Source: a virus. Taken from it: 64,000 bases of DNA. The stretch is taken from positions 1 to 64,000 of the IMG/VR virus record IMGVR_UViG_3300035703_000089; one strand, 5' to 3'. Below are positions 16,459 to 23,588 of the stretch, piece by piece; the first letter of the stretch is position 1; each line of letters opens with the position of its first letter. Position numbers and translations under genes: made by a program. The notes under the pieces were generated by a model that had not been told where the DNA came from, ran no database searches, and saw nothing but the letters and a program-made list of their open reading frames with translations.

Positions 16459-17184
16459 ATGACAGAAACAATTAAACTTCCTACTAAAAAAGTAGAAGCA
16501 CAGAGAGTTAATCCAAAGAGATTAGTTATTTATTCTAAGCCTAAGACTGGTAAAACAACAGCTTTTGCAGGTTTAGATAATAATCTAATAATAGATTTGG
16601 AGAATGGCTCAGATTATGTAGATGCTTTAAAGGTTAAAGCAAATAGTATTGAGGATCTAAAAACAATAGGTACTCAACTTAAAGAGGCAAATTATCCTTA
16701 TAAGTTTGTTACAATTGATACTGTAACTGTACTTGAGGATATAGTAAAGCCATATGCTTTAAGGTTATATAAAAGTACTCCAATAGGCAAGAATTTTGAT
16801 GGGGATGATGTACTTAAACTACCTAATGGCGCTGGCTATATGTATCTTAGAGAAGCATTTTTCAAGATACTAGACTATATTGATAGCTTTGCACCTCACA
16901 TCATACTATCTGGTCATATAAAAGATAAGCAGGTAGATGATAAAGGTGAGCTTGTAATGGCTGCAAATATAGATTTAACAGGTAAAATTAAATCTTTAAT
17001 CTGTTCACAAGCAGACGCAATAGGTTATATGTTCAGGAAAGGCAATCAAACTATACTTAGTTTTAAAGCTACTGATGAAATAACTTGTGGCGCTCGTCCT
17101 GATCATTTAAAGAATCAGGAAGTATTGCTTGCAGAAGAAGTAAATGGTGTGTATACAGCATACTGGGATAAAATTTATAAATAA
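16459..17184 (+). CDS. RecA-like ATPase, Sak4-type
   Basis: A 241-residue AAA/RecA-fold ATPase: Walker A SKPKTGKTT at residues 26-34, a strand NNLIIDLENGSDYV, Walker B KFVTIDTVT near residue 95, and a later IILSGHIKDK strand that corresponds to the sensor region. Size and motif spacing fit phage Sak4/Erf-context single-strand annealing ATPases, which load on SSB-coated DNA and promote recombination. It follows the helicase by three bases and precedes the SSB-like gene, a typical Sak4 neighbour, which supports the call. A generic phage NTP-binding protein is the alternative. Confidence 0.78.
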   Translation: MTETIKLPTKKVEAQRVNPKRLVIYSKPKTGKTTAFAGLDNNLIIDLENGSDYVDALKVKANSIEDLKTIGTQLKEANYPYKFVTIDTVTVLEDIVKPYALRLYKSTPIGKNFDGDDVLKLPNGAGYMYLREAFFKILDYIDSFAPHIILSGHIKDKQVDDKGELVMAANIDLTGKIKSLICSQADAIGYMFRKGNQTILSFKATDEITCGARPDHLKNQEVLLAEEVNGVYTAYWDKIYK

Positions 17185-17216
17185 TAAAATAATAATAACT
17201 AATAAATAATAATAAT

Positions 17217-17795
17217 ATGTTCAATTTAAACGAAGCAAACGAATCAACAGGAAGTTCAGTTAATTACCAAAAAGTAGGTATTTATGACAATGTAAAAGTA
17301 ACTGAAGTAATTTTAGCTAAAACTGGTCTTAATCAAGTTCCTTATATGGAGTTAAAAACTGTTGGTGAGGATGGTGCAGTTGGTAAAAGTAATAAAATGT
17401 TCTTATCTACAGATGTTAAGCCTGGTAAACAAACCTCAGCTTGGGCTATTACTGCTCGTAACATCTTAGATTTAATTGTAAATACTCACAATATTACTCG
17501 TGATGAGGCTAAGGCTATTCAGTTAGTTAACCCTGCTGAAACTAATCCTGAGAAGGCACAAGCTGACTTAGTTAATAAAGTTGCATCTTTGTTAGTAGGT
17601 AAGCCTTTCCGTGCTAAATTCCGTGGTGAAGAAGGTACTAAGCCAGGTGTTATTTGGGTATCATTAGATTTAACTGAGTCAATGAATGTGCCTAAAGATC
17701 AATCTATGTTAAGATTTGATCCAGCACGTGATATTAAAAAGTTAATTGTACCTACTGCTACTGCAGCTACTACAACTAACGATTTACCATTCTAA
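17217..17795 (+). CDS. SSB-like single-stranded DNA-binding protein
   Basis: A 192-residue acidic protein with beta-rich first half (KVGIYDNVKVTEVILAKTGLNQVPYMELKTVG) compatible with an OB fold, a central helical segment, and a second set of strands (KPFRAKFRGE...GVIWVSLDL). It ends in an Ala/Thr-rich linker and the tail NDLPF, matching the acidic-hydrophobic C-terminal tip of bacterial SSB (DDIPF) that recruits partner enzymes. It lies next to the Sak4-like ATPase and before the primase. A Gln/Asp-rich codon choice with more C-ending codons than its neighbours, an A-rich leader (TAATAATAATATG), and a terminator-like hairpin behind it suggest high expression. Confidence 0.78.
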   Translation: MFNLNEANESTGSSVNYQKVGIYDNVKVTEVILAKTGLNQVPYMELKTVGEDGAVGKSNKMFLSTDVKPGKQTSAWAITARNILDLIVNTHNITRDEAKAIQLVNPAETNPEKAQADLVNKVASLLVGKPFRAKFRGEEGTKPGVIWVSLDLTESMNVPKDQSMLRFDPARDIKKLIVPTATAATTTNDLPF

Positions 17796-17807
17796 ATCAA
17801 TTTAATT

Positions 17808-17846
17808 AAGTATTAGGGGCATTAATATTGTCCCTAGTACTTTTAT
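17808..17846 (+). terminator. hairpin between the SSB-like gene and primase
   Basis: AAGTATTAGGGG (17808-17819) pairs with TCCCTAGTACTT (17831-17842) over about 12 bp with two G.U pairs, enclosing an 11-base loop, and is followed by TTATAAAT. It lies 12 bases after the SSB-like stop and just before the primase start (17851). It may act as a partial terminator that lowers primase relative to SSB levels, or as an mRNA 3'-end stabiliser. Confidence 0.6.
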
Positions 17847-17850
17847 AAAT

Positions 17851-18858
17851 ATGTATAATTTACAAGAAGAACATAGTAATATAAGTTTAGATGATATATT
17901 CTCCAGATTATCAGAATATGAATTATGGAGTTATTATTGCCCTAATTTTACAAAATTAGATAAATCTTTTTTATCAGAACTTTACGATGATAAAAACCCT
18001 TCTTGTAGAATATTTATAGGTAATAACAATAGATTGCAATACAAAGATTTTGGCACAGGTGATACTTATACAATACTGGATTATATACAAAGGAAATACA
18101 ACTGTAACTTCAAAGAGTGCTTAAATATAATAGCAAATGATTTTAGTTTAAAGAAAACAGGTATTACTTTGAATAAAACAGTTAAAACATTTAATGTTGA
18201 AGAAAAGTTATTAATCAGGCCTAAATCAAGGATTGAAATATTATCACAACCTTTTAATATAACAGATTTTAATTACTGGAATCAATATAAAATACCATTT
18301 GATTTGTTAAATGAATATAATGTATTTTCATGCAAACATGTTTATTTATACAAAGGAGATGATATGACTGTATTTACTTATACAAAACAACGACCTATAT
18401 ACGCTTATAGGTTTTGTAGTAATAATGAATATAGTTATAAGATTTATATGCCTTATAATGATAAAAAATATAAATGGTTATTCTCTGGTGGTAGCTCAAA
18501 AGATATTGAAGGACTTGATCAGCTTTCATTAAATGGAGATACGCTTATATTGACTAAAAGCTTAAAGGATTGCATGGCTTATAGGTTGCTAGGTTATGAT
18601 GCTATATCACTGCAAGGTGAGGCTAATAAACTAGAATATGACCTAGTAGATAAGTTACTTAAAAGGTTTGATAAGATTATTGTTAATTATGATAATGATG
18701 CAGAAGGTATAAAAGGCTCAGAAAGGTTTAAATCACAATATAATTTTGATTATTTCTTTATAGATGAATATAAAGATTTAAGTGATTATATGATGCATAA
18801 AAGCCTTAGTGAAGCTAAAGAAATGATTTCAAATAAATTAAAACAATTAAATGGCTAA
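17851..18858 (+). CDS. DnaG-type primase (TOPRIM), zinc cysteines absent
   Basis: A 335-residue protein. The N-terminal part (LYDDKNPSCRIF, LQYKDFGTGDTYTILDYIQRKY) corresponds to the zinc-binding fold of phage primases, but the usual zinc Cys set is missing. The TOPRIM part starts with LILTKSLKDCMAYRLLGYDAISLQGE, where the conserved Glu position is TKS as in many phage primases, and continues FDKIIVNYDNDAEG, the Asp-x-Asp metal pair. It makes RNA primers at the fork and pairs functionally with the DnaB-like helicase about 1.4 kb upstream. It follows a hairpin and overlaps the next gene by eight bases. Confidence 0.88.
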   Translation: MYNLQEEHSNISLDDIFSRLSEYELWSYYCPNFTKLDKSFLSELYDDKNPSCRIFIGNNNRLQYKDFGTGDTYTILDYIQRKYNCNFKECLNIIANDFSLKKTGITLNKTVKTFNVEEKLLIRPKSRIEILSQPFNITDFNYWNQYKIPFDLLNEYNVFSCKHVYLYKGDDMTVFTYTKQRPIYAYRFCSNNEYSYKIYMPYNDKKYKWLFSGGSSKDIEGLDQLSLNGDTLILTKSLKDCMAYRLLGYDAISLQGEANKLEYDLVDKLLKRFDKIIVNYDNDAEGIKGSERFKSQYNFDYFFIDEYKDLSDYMMHKSLSEAKEMISNKLKQLNG

Positions 18859-19252
18859 TAAAATTAAAGTAAGTTTTGAGATTGAAGATTCTTATAATAT
18901 CCAAGGGTTTAGGAATTTTCTTAAATATATACAATCTGATGATAAGTTTGAGTTATACATTATATCAAATGATGATGATTCAGCACTTATAACAAAAGTT
19001 GGACAGAATTTAGGATTAGATCCATCTAAGGTAATTATATGCAACTTTACTCAAGATAAAATACAAGCTATTATTGATAATAATATTAATATTCATTTAG
19101 ATAATTTACAAAGTACTATAATGCTTGTACAAGAAACTACAAGTGCTTATGGTATATTAGTAACAAAGAATCTAAATAAATATTATTTAGAACCAGACTA
19201 TGTTATTGTATTTAACAGAGTCGTTGAGGAAATAGAAAGTAATGCGCCGTAA
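18851..19252 (+). CDS. HAD-like protein lacking the catalytic first motif
   Basis: A 133-residue protein. FELYIISNDDD resembles HAD motif II (strand ending in Ser/Thr), a Lys in CNFTQDKIQAI resembles motif III, and INIHLDNLQS resembles motif IV. The N-terminal DxD nucleophile motif expected within the first 15 residues is not there (KIKVSFEIEDSYNI instead). It is therefore probably a HAD-fold protein without phosphatase chemistry, used for binding, or one whose catalytic half is provided elsewhere. It overlaps primase and nuclease genes, placing it in the replication set. Assignment from motif order only. Confidence 0.6.
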   Translation: MANKIKVSFEIEDSYNIQGFRNFLKYIQSDDKFELYIISNDDDSALITKVGQNLGLDPSKVIICNFTQDKIQAIIDNNINIHLDNLQSTIMLVQETTSAYGILVTKNLNKYYLEPDYVIVFNRVVEEIESNAP

Positions 19253-19748
19253 AGTAAAAAAAACAAGCTTTTCAGGTGCTTCTGAAAACAAGAAGATACG
19301 TAATGCTAAGAAATTAGAAATAAATGGTTTAAAGTTTAGATCTAAGCTTGAGGCATTTACCTATCAGAAACTTGTAGAAAATGGTATTACAGACTTTAAA
19401 TATGAAGCTGATAAGTTTGTATTACAGGAAGCATTTGAGTATAATAACGAGTCTTATGAAGCTTATGAGAGGAAAGAAGGGAAACAATATGTAAAGAATT
19501 TCTCAGATGTTGATCATAAGATTAGAAGCTTAACGTATTTACCTGATTTTACAAGAATAAATCCAGCTACTAAAACTGGTTGGATATTAGAGGTAAAAGG
19601 TTACAATAATGATGCGTTTCCAATTAAATGGAAATTATTCAAAAAGTACTTACAGGATAACAATTACAACGTCACTCTATACAAGCCTAATACGCAAGGA
19701 AACGTTATTAAGTGTGTAGAATTGATTAAATCTAGATATTATAGTTAA
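19242..19748 (+). CDS. PD-(D/E)XK endonuclease (DUF1064 / endonuclease I-like)
   Basis: A 168-residue basic protein. The conserved core is FRSKLEAFTYQKLVENG (first Glu), SLTYLPDFT (active-site Asp) and WILEVKGYNND (Glu-x-Lys), then FPIKWKLFKKYL and a final strand. This is the order in small phage nucleases related to DUF1064 and T7 endonuclease I, which cut branched or single-stranded DNA intermediates. A Lys/Arg-rich N-terminus (RRKVKKTSFSGASENKK) probably binds DNA. It overlaps genes on both sides and sits in the replication/recombination cluster, where a junction resolvase would be used before packaging. Confidence 0.82.
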   Translation: MRRKVKKTSFSGASENKKIRNAKKLEINGLKFRSKLEAFTYQKLVENGITDFKYEADKFVLQEAFEYNNESYEAYERKEGKQYVKNFSDVDHKIRSLTYLPDFTRINPATKTGWILEVKGYNNDAFPIKWKLFKKYLQDNNYNVTLYKPNTQGNVIKCVELIKSRYYS

Positions 19749-20122
19749 TGAGATACATATTACTATTTTCAGTTGCTTTAATAACGTCATGCATGACTGT
19801 TAAGCAAGAAAAGTTCTCTTATAAGGCCTTAGAAAAAGAATTACAGTTACTAGGTATTAAGCACCCAAAAATTGTACTTGCTCAAGCAAAATTAGAAACT
19901 GGTAATTTTAAATCAAACTACTTTAAGAAAAGAAATAATCTTTTTGGATTTAGAGATGGTAAAGGTTATTTACGCTTTAAATCGTGGCAAGATTGCTGTA
20001 AGTATTATAAGAGATGGCAAAGAAAAAGATATAAAGGTGGTAACTACTATCATTTCCTTAAACAAGTAGGTTATGCAGTAGATCCACTTTATATAAAAAA
20101 ACTAAAAAAATGTTTAAAGTAA
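19748..20122 (+). CDS. lipoprotein glucosaminidase (GH73-like)
   Basis: A 124-residue protein with a lipoprotein signal (hydrophobic ILLFSVALITSC; lipobox Cys15) and then a small lysozyme-fold domain: HPKIVLAQAKLETGNF with the likely catalytic Glu50, RNNLFGFR, YLRFKSWQDCCKYYKRWQ and GYAVDPLYIKKLKK. These are the hallmarks of endo-beta-N-acetylglucosaminidases of the GH73 group, acting on peptidoglycan. Membrane anchoring and an early-region position are unusual for a lysin; a separate CHAP endolysin sits in the late cassette. It could remodel the wall during infection or act against superinfection; both are inference. Confidence 0.82.
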   Translation: MRYILLFSVALITSCMTVKQEKFSYKALEKELQLLGIKHPKIVLAQAKLETGNFKSNYFKKRNNLFGFRDGKGYLRFKSWQDCCKYYKRWQRKRYKGGNYYHFLKQVGYAVDPLYIKKLKKCLK

Positions 20123-20322
20123 GCAGTGATAAATTAATACGTATTGTTAAAGCTCTAGAAGCTTCAAATAACGCTATTAATATACTTGAAAGAGCCAATA
20201 AGAATCACATACTATTTAGTAATGTGAAAAATGAAATAACTAATTTAGCAGAGGAAATAACCTCTCAATATGGGCTTAAAGAGTTCAATGACTTTAAAGA
20301 TAATGGAGAGTCAGAAGGATAA
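20110..20322 (+). CDS. hypothetical helical protein
   Basis: A 70-residue helical protein (SSDKLIRIVKALEASNNAINILERANKNHI...NLAEEITSQYGL) with no recognised motif. It overlaps the glucosaminidase by 13 bases and the exonuclease by 20 bases in other frames, an arrangement that supports translation of all three. Function unknown. Confidence 0.6.
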   Translation: MFKVSSDKLIRIVKALEASNNAINILERANKNHILFSNVKNEITNLAEEITSQYGLKEFNDFKDNGESEG

Positions 20323-21040
20323 AATAGCCGTATGGGATGCTGATTTTATACCATTCTATGTTTGCTATAATAAGAAGGATGAGCCTATTAAATCACTTGA
20401 AGAATGTAAAGCATTGTGTGACAGCATGATAGATACTATTAATATATCTACTAGATGTGATTATTACACAGGTTATTTAACAGTTGGAAAGTGCTTTAGA
20501 TATGAGGTAAATCCTTCTTATAAAGCTAATAGAAAGTATGGAGAAACTCCACCATTCATTGCTGAAATTAAAGATCATTTAAAAACTAATCACAATTTTT
20601 TATTTGATACAAGATATGAAGCAGATGATTTAGTTTTATCATTTAAAGCTCAAAATCCTCAATATGAATGCGTTATTATATCTCCTGATAAAGATGTATT
20701 AAACTTGTATGAAGGTGGCTACAACCCACGTTTAAATCAATTTAAGTATACATCTAAAGAAGAGGCTGAGAAGTTTTTTTGGGGAAGTATGATAATAGGT
20801 GACAGAGTTGATGGGATTCCAGGAATTCCCGGCATGGGTAAAAAAGCAGTTGAAAAATTATTTGATAGGCCAAATATAACATCATATATGGCTATTGTTC
20901 AAGAAGAATACTGTAAGGTATTTGGAGAATATGAAGGAATAAAAGAGTTTACAAGGAATTATTTAAGTTTAAAGTTAGTTGACAATGTGAAATTAGAAGA
21001 AGTGAAACTTAATAAAATAGATAAACTACTTTGTGAATAA
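20303..21040 (+). CDS. flap-type 5'-3' exonuclease (PIN/FEN family)
   Basis: A 245-residue protein if started at ATG 20303 (MESQKDKIAVWDAD); upstream in-frame ATGs at 20270 and 20288 are less likely because the conserved family start is AVWDAD. D12 and D14 begin the metal site; YEADDLV and ISPDKDVLNLY supply further acidic ligands; GDRVDGIPGIPGMGKKAVEKL is the helix-hairpin-helix that binds duplex DNA, typical of T4 RNase H, T5 exonuclease and FEN1. The enzyme removes RNA primers and flaps on the lagging strand. It completes the fork set with helicase, primase and SSB. Confidence 0.9.
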   Translation: MESQKDKIAVWDADFIPFYVCYNKKDEPIKSLEECKALCDSMIDTINISTRCDYYTGYLTVGKCFRYEVNPSYKANRKYGETPPFIAEIKDHLKTNHNFLFDTRYEADDLVLSFKAQNPQYECVIISPDKDVLNLYEGGYNPRLNQFKYTSKEEAEKFFWGSMIIGDRVDGIPGIPGMGKKAVEKLFDRPNITSYMAIVQEEYCKVFGEYEGIKEFTRNYLSLKLVDNVKLEEVKLNKIDKLLCE

Positions 21041-21611
21041 ACGGCAAAAAATAGAAGGAACTAAATTAAATAAATGTGTAAGATTAGTCTTACCAATGTG
21101 TGATATAAACTTTAGTATTTTACCTAAAAACTTTACTAATGGTTATATATCAGATAATAATAAAGCAATTATAGTATTTGATAAAAAATATATTTTACCT
21201 GAAACAGACAACTTTGAAATCTTTTTATTACATTTGTGTGAAAATAAGAATTTTAAGCTTAAAACTGAAGATGAAGATGAAATAGTTGTTTACTTTAATA
21301 TACCAAGTATATGGCTTGATGACCTCAAACTATTTAAAATTGGTGCTTATAGTAAATTTTCAAATGATTATAAGAAAAAATTAGTACAATATTTTGGCAA
21401 TAGGTCTATAAAAGATACGTATCATGCAAATGTATACAATGCTATATATCCTCAAGATTTTAAGAGGAAACAGATTGCTGAAAGACTTAGTACTAAAAAT
21501 AGTATAGTAGATTACAGAGATATAGTTGAAGTACTGGAAGTGCCTGATTTGTTTAAAGAAACATTTAGGCCAATAACACAATTACAAGAAACAAATATAA
21601 ATAATATATGA
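21033..21611 (+). CDS. hypothetical protein
   Basis: A 192-residue basic protein beginning with GTG at 21033 (a TTG lies one codon off at 21031 but is out of this frame). Beta-rich first part (CVRLVLPMCDINFSILPKNFTNGYI), then helices and a C-terminal DIVEVLEVPDLFKETFRPI. No recognised motif. It overlaps the exonuclease by eight bases and the reductase by four (ATGA), so it is co-transcribed with nucleotide and replication genes. Confidence 0.6.
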   Translation: MNKRQKIEGTKLNKCVRLVLPMCDINFSILPKNFTNGYISDNNKAIIVFDKKYILPETDNFEIFLLHLCENKNFKLKTEDEDEIVVYFNIPSIWLDDLKLFKIGAYSKFSNDYKKKLVQYFGNRSIKDTYHANVYNAIYPQDFKRKQIAERLSTKNSIVDYRDIVEVLEVPDLFKETFRPITQLQETNINNI

Positions 21612-22402
21612 CAAAAGATAAGGAAGTATTAAGTAAGATTACGATCTTCAACAAGTATGCTAAGTTCATACCTGAATTAAATCGTAGAGAAACATGGGAA
21701 GAGTTATGCACAAGATATCAAGATATGATGATAAGTAAATATCCATCATTACAAAATGATATTAAAGCTAACATGAAATACATTTATGATAAGAAAGTTT
21801 TACCATCAATGCGTGCATTACAATTTGCAGGTAAAGCTATATCAAAGAATGAAAGTCGTATATATAATTGTGCTTATTTGCCTGTAGATGATTACAGGGC
21901 ATTTTCAGAAACTATGTTTTTATTATTAGGTGGTACTGGCGTGGGTTATTCCGTGCAGTACCATCATGTTGAAAAACTAAATGAGATTCACAAGCCTACA
22001 AAACTACGTAAATATGTAGTATCTGATAGTCTTGAAGGTTGGGCAGATGCAATTAAAGTGCTTATGAAAGCATATATTGGTGGTTCTAGTTACAAGCCTA
22101 AATTTAACTTCAGTGACATCCGTCATAAGGGAGTTAGATTAGTAACTGCAGGTGGTAAAGCACCAGGGCCTAGACCTTTAATGGAATGCATTGCTAAGAT
22201 TGAAGGACTATTAGAATCTAAAGAAAATGGTAGTAAATTAAAGCCTATTGAGTGTCATGATATTCAATGCTATATTGCAAATGCAGTATTATCAGGTGGT
22301 ATAAGAAGATCAGCAATGATTAGCTTATTTTCATTTGATGATGATGAAATGCTTAAATGCAAATATGGTAATTGGTGGGAACTTAATGAGCAAAGAGGAC
22401 GT
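21608..22402 (+). CDS. nrdJ: class II ribonucleotide reductase, exon 1
   Basis: Exons 1-3 (this entry, 23408-23588, 24357-25282) join into a 633-residue reductase of the adenosylcobalamin-dependent class II type, which turns ribonucleotides into deoxyribonucleotides. Exon 1 holds the start of the barrel: VLPSMRALQFAGKAI, RIYNCAYLPVDD with the first redox Cys, FLLLGGTGVGYSVQ, SDSLEGWADAIKV, AGGKAPGPRPL and GGIRRSAMISLFS. The exon stops after GR in EQRGR; the next exon starts ANNSAV, giving the conserved EQRGRANNSA. There is no ATP-cone and no class I metal-site subunit nearby, consistent with class II. It would supply dNTPs independent of oxygen if the host makes B12. Confidence 0.87.
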
Positions 22403-23407
22403 AATTAATTTGTGCGCCCTAAAATATGGTGAATTGCTGGAAACCCCTTAGAGTCTTAACTACCAAAGAGTAAAAATGTTAAGAATTGGGCAATCAGCAG
22501 CCAAGTCTATTAAATAATAGAAAGGTTCAACGACTATCCGCAAGGAGTACAATCGAGTGATTGGAAGCGCCATACACTATAAATTTATAGTGAAGATATA
22601 GTCTAATCTTAATGGAAACATTAAGCAGTTGTTAAAATAGCTTAAATTTTATATTAGCTCTTGCACTATATTCATTTATTTATTATATTTATAATATGTA
22701 CAATTCTTTTATAAATAAATATAAAAATCAAATAATTAAAGATGATTATTTTGAAATGCATCATATAAAACCTAGATATTTAGGTGGATGTAATAGTGAA
22801 GAAAATTTAATTAAATTAACTTATAGACAGCATATTTTAGCTCATTTATTATTGTGGAGAAAATATAAAAATCCAGAAGATATGTGTGCTTATAGATTAA
22901 TGAAAGGTTTATCTAAAGATAGAAAATCTGAAATATGCAAAATGATTGGAGAAAAAAATAAAATATCTGGTCATATCTATAAGTTAGGATTAAAAAACAA
23001 AGAAACTAATTGGATAAATAAAATTAAAACTAAAGAAAGTTTATCAAAAGGTGGAAAAATTGCTGGAAAAATAGCAAAAGAAACTGGTCAGATAAATAAA
23101 ATTAAAACTAATAATTCTTGTAAAAAAGGTGGAATTACTCAAGGAAACAAAGCTAAAGAATTAGGTCAAATACAACAGATAGCCAAATATAAAGGTAAAT
23201 ATGTTTTAATAATGCCTGATGGTAAAGAATTTTTACATGCTTTTCAAGCTTCAGAATACATGAATGTTGATTCAAACACAATTAGTCAAAGATGTTATTC
23301 AGGAGCGTTAGGGTACAAAAGAAGATTAAAAAAACAAGAAGAATATGGTATGTATGGAGTTTTAACAACGGAGTAGAAATTAACGAGTCTACTTGAATAA
23401 AAAAAAG
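22403..23407 (+). ncRNA. group I intron 2, in nrdJ after EQRGR
   Basis: Core elements: P GAATTGCTGGAAAC (22431-22444), Q CAATCAGCAGCC (22491-22502), R GGTTCAACGACTA (22524-22536), S GAAGATATAGTCTAATC (about 22592-22608). A guide GCGCCC at 22414-22419 pairs with exon GGACGT with one mismatch and the U.G splice pair. The 3' exon start GCAAAT pairs with 22408-22413 over six bases (P10), and the intron ends in G23407. The core is compact and near the 5' end, with the homing ORF downstream of it. The core resembles intron 3 of the same gene much more than intron 1, especially around R and the AAGGAGTACA block, suggesting duplication of one intron type within the gene. Confidence 0.9.
22696..23376 (+). 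CDS. HNH homing endonuclease in nrdJ intron 2
   Basis: A 226-residue basic protein. YFEMHHIKPRYLGGCNSEENLIKLTYRQHILAHLLLWRKY is an HNH motif (His-His, Asn, His), as in phage SegH-like and I-HmuI-related enzymes. A double repeat follows: KGGKIAGKIAKETGQINKIK and KGGITQGNKAKELGQIQQI, of NUMOD-type DNA-contacting modules, and then MPDGKEFLHAFQASEYMNVDSNTISQ, a helix-turn-helix of intron-nuclease-repeat type. The ORF begins about 85 bases after the intron core and ends 31 bases before the exon. It presumably cleaves intronless nrdJ alleles. It uses TAG as stop. Confidence 0.88.
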   Translation: MYNSFINKYKNQIIKDDYFEMHHIKPRYLGGCNSEENLIKLTYRQHILAHLLLWRKYKNPEDMCAYRLMKGLSKDRKSEICKMIGEKNKISGHIYKLGLKNKETNWINKIKTKESLSKGGKIAGKIAKETGQINKIKTNNSCKKGGITQGNKAKELGQIQQIAKYKGKYVLIMPDGKEFLHAFQASEYMNVDSNTISQRCYSGALGYKRRLKKQEEYGMYGVLTTE

Positions 23408-23588
23408 GCAAATAATTCAGCTGTAATAGTACGTAATAGAATTAAAAAAGAAGAATTTGATGAAGTTTGGGAAAAAATTGAATTATCTAATTCAGGAGAA
23501 CCTGGATTATATTTTACTAATAACAGTGATTGGGGCACTAATCCTTGTTGTGAAATTGCACTAAGGCCATTTCAATTTTGTAATCTCT
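23408..23588 (+). CDS. nrdJ: class II ribonucleotide reductase, exon 2
   Basis: Sixty codons plus one base. It starts ANNSAVIVRNRIKKEEFDEVW and contains NPCCEIALRPFQFCNL. In class II reductases of the Lactobacillus leichmannii type the thiyl Cys408, Glu410 and redox Cys419 lie at this spacing (C-x-E and a second Cys 11 residues later), which the sequence shows exactly. The exon ends with T23588 after CTC, so intron 3 sits about two codons past the redox Cys. An exon this short and this important is easily missed by gene callers; a frame from the AUG-like codons before it would include intron sequence. Confidence 0.85.

Noticed and set aside
20270-20302. Upstream start for the flap exonuclease.
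   Set aside because: The extra 11 residues do not belong to the conserved family start, and would extend overlap with the preceding gene.
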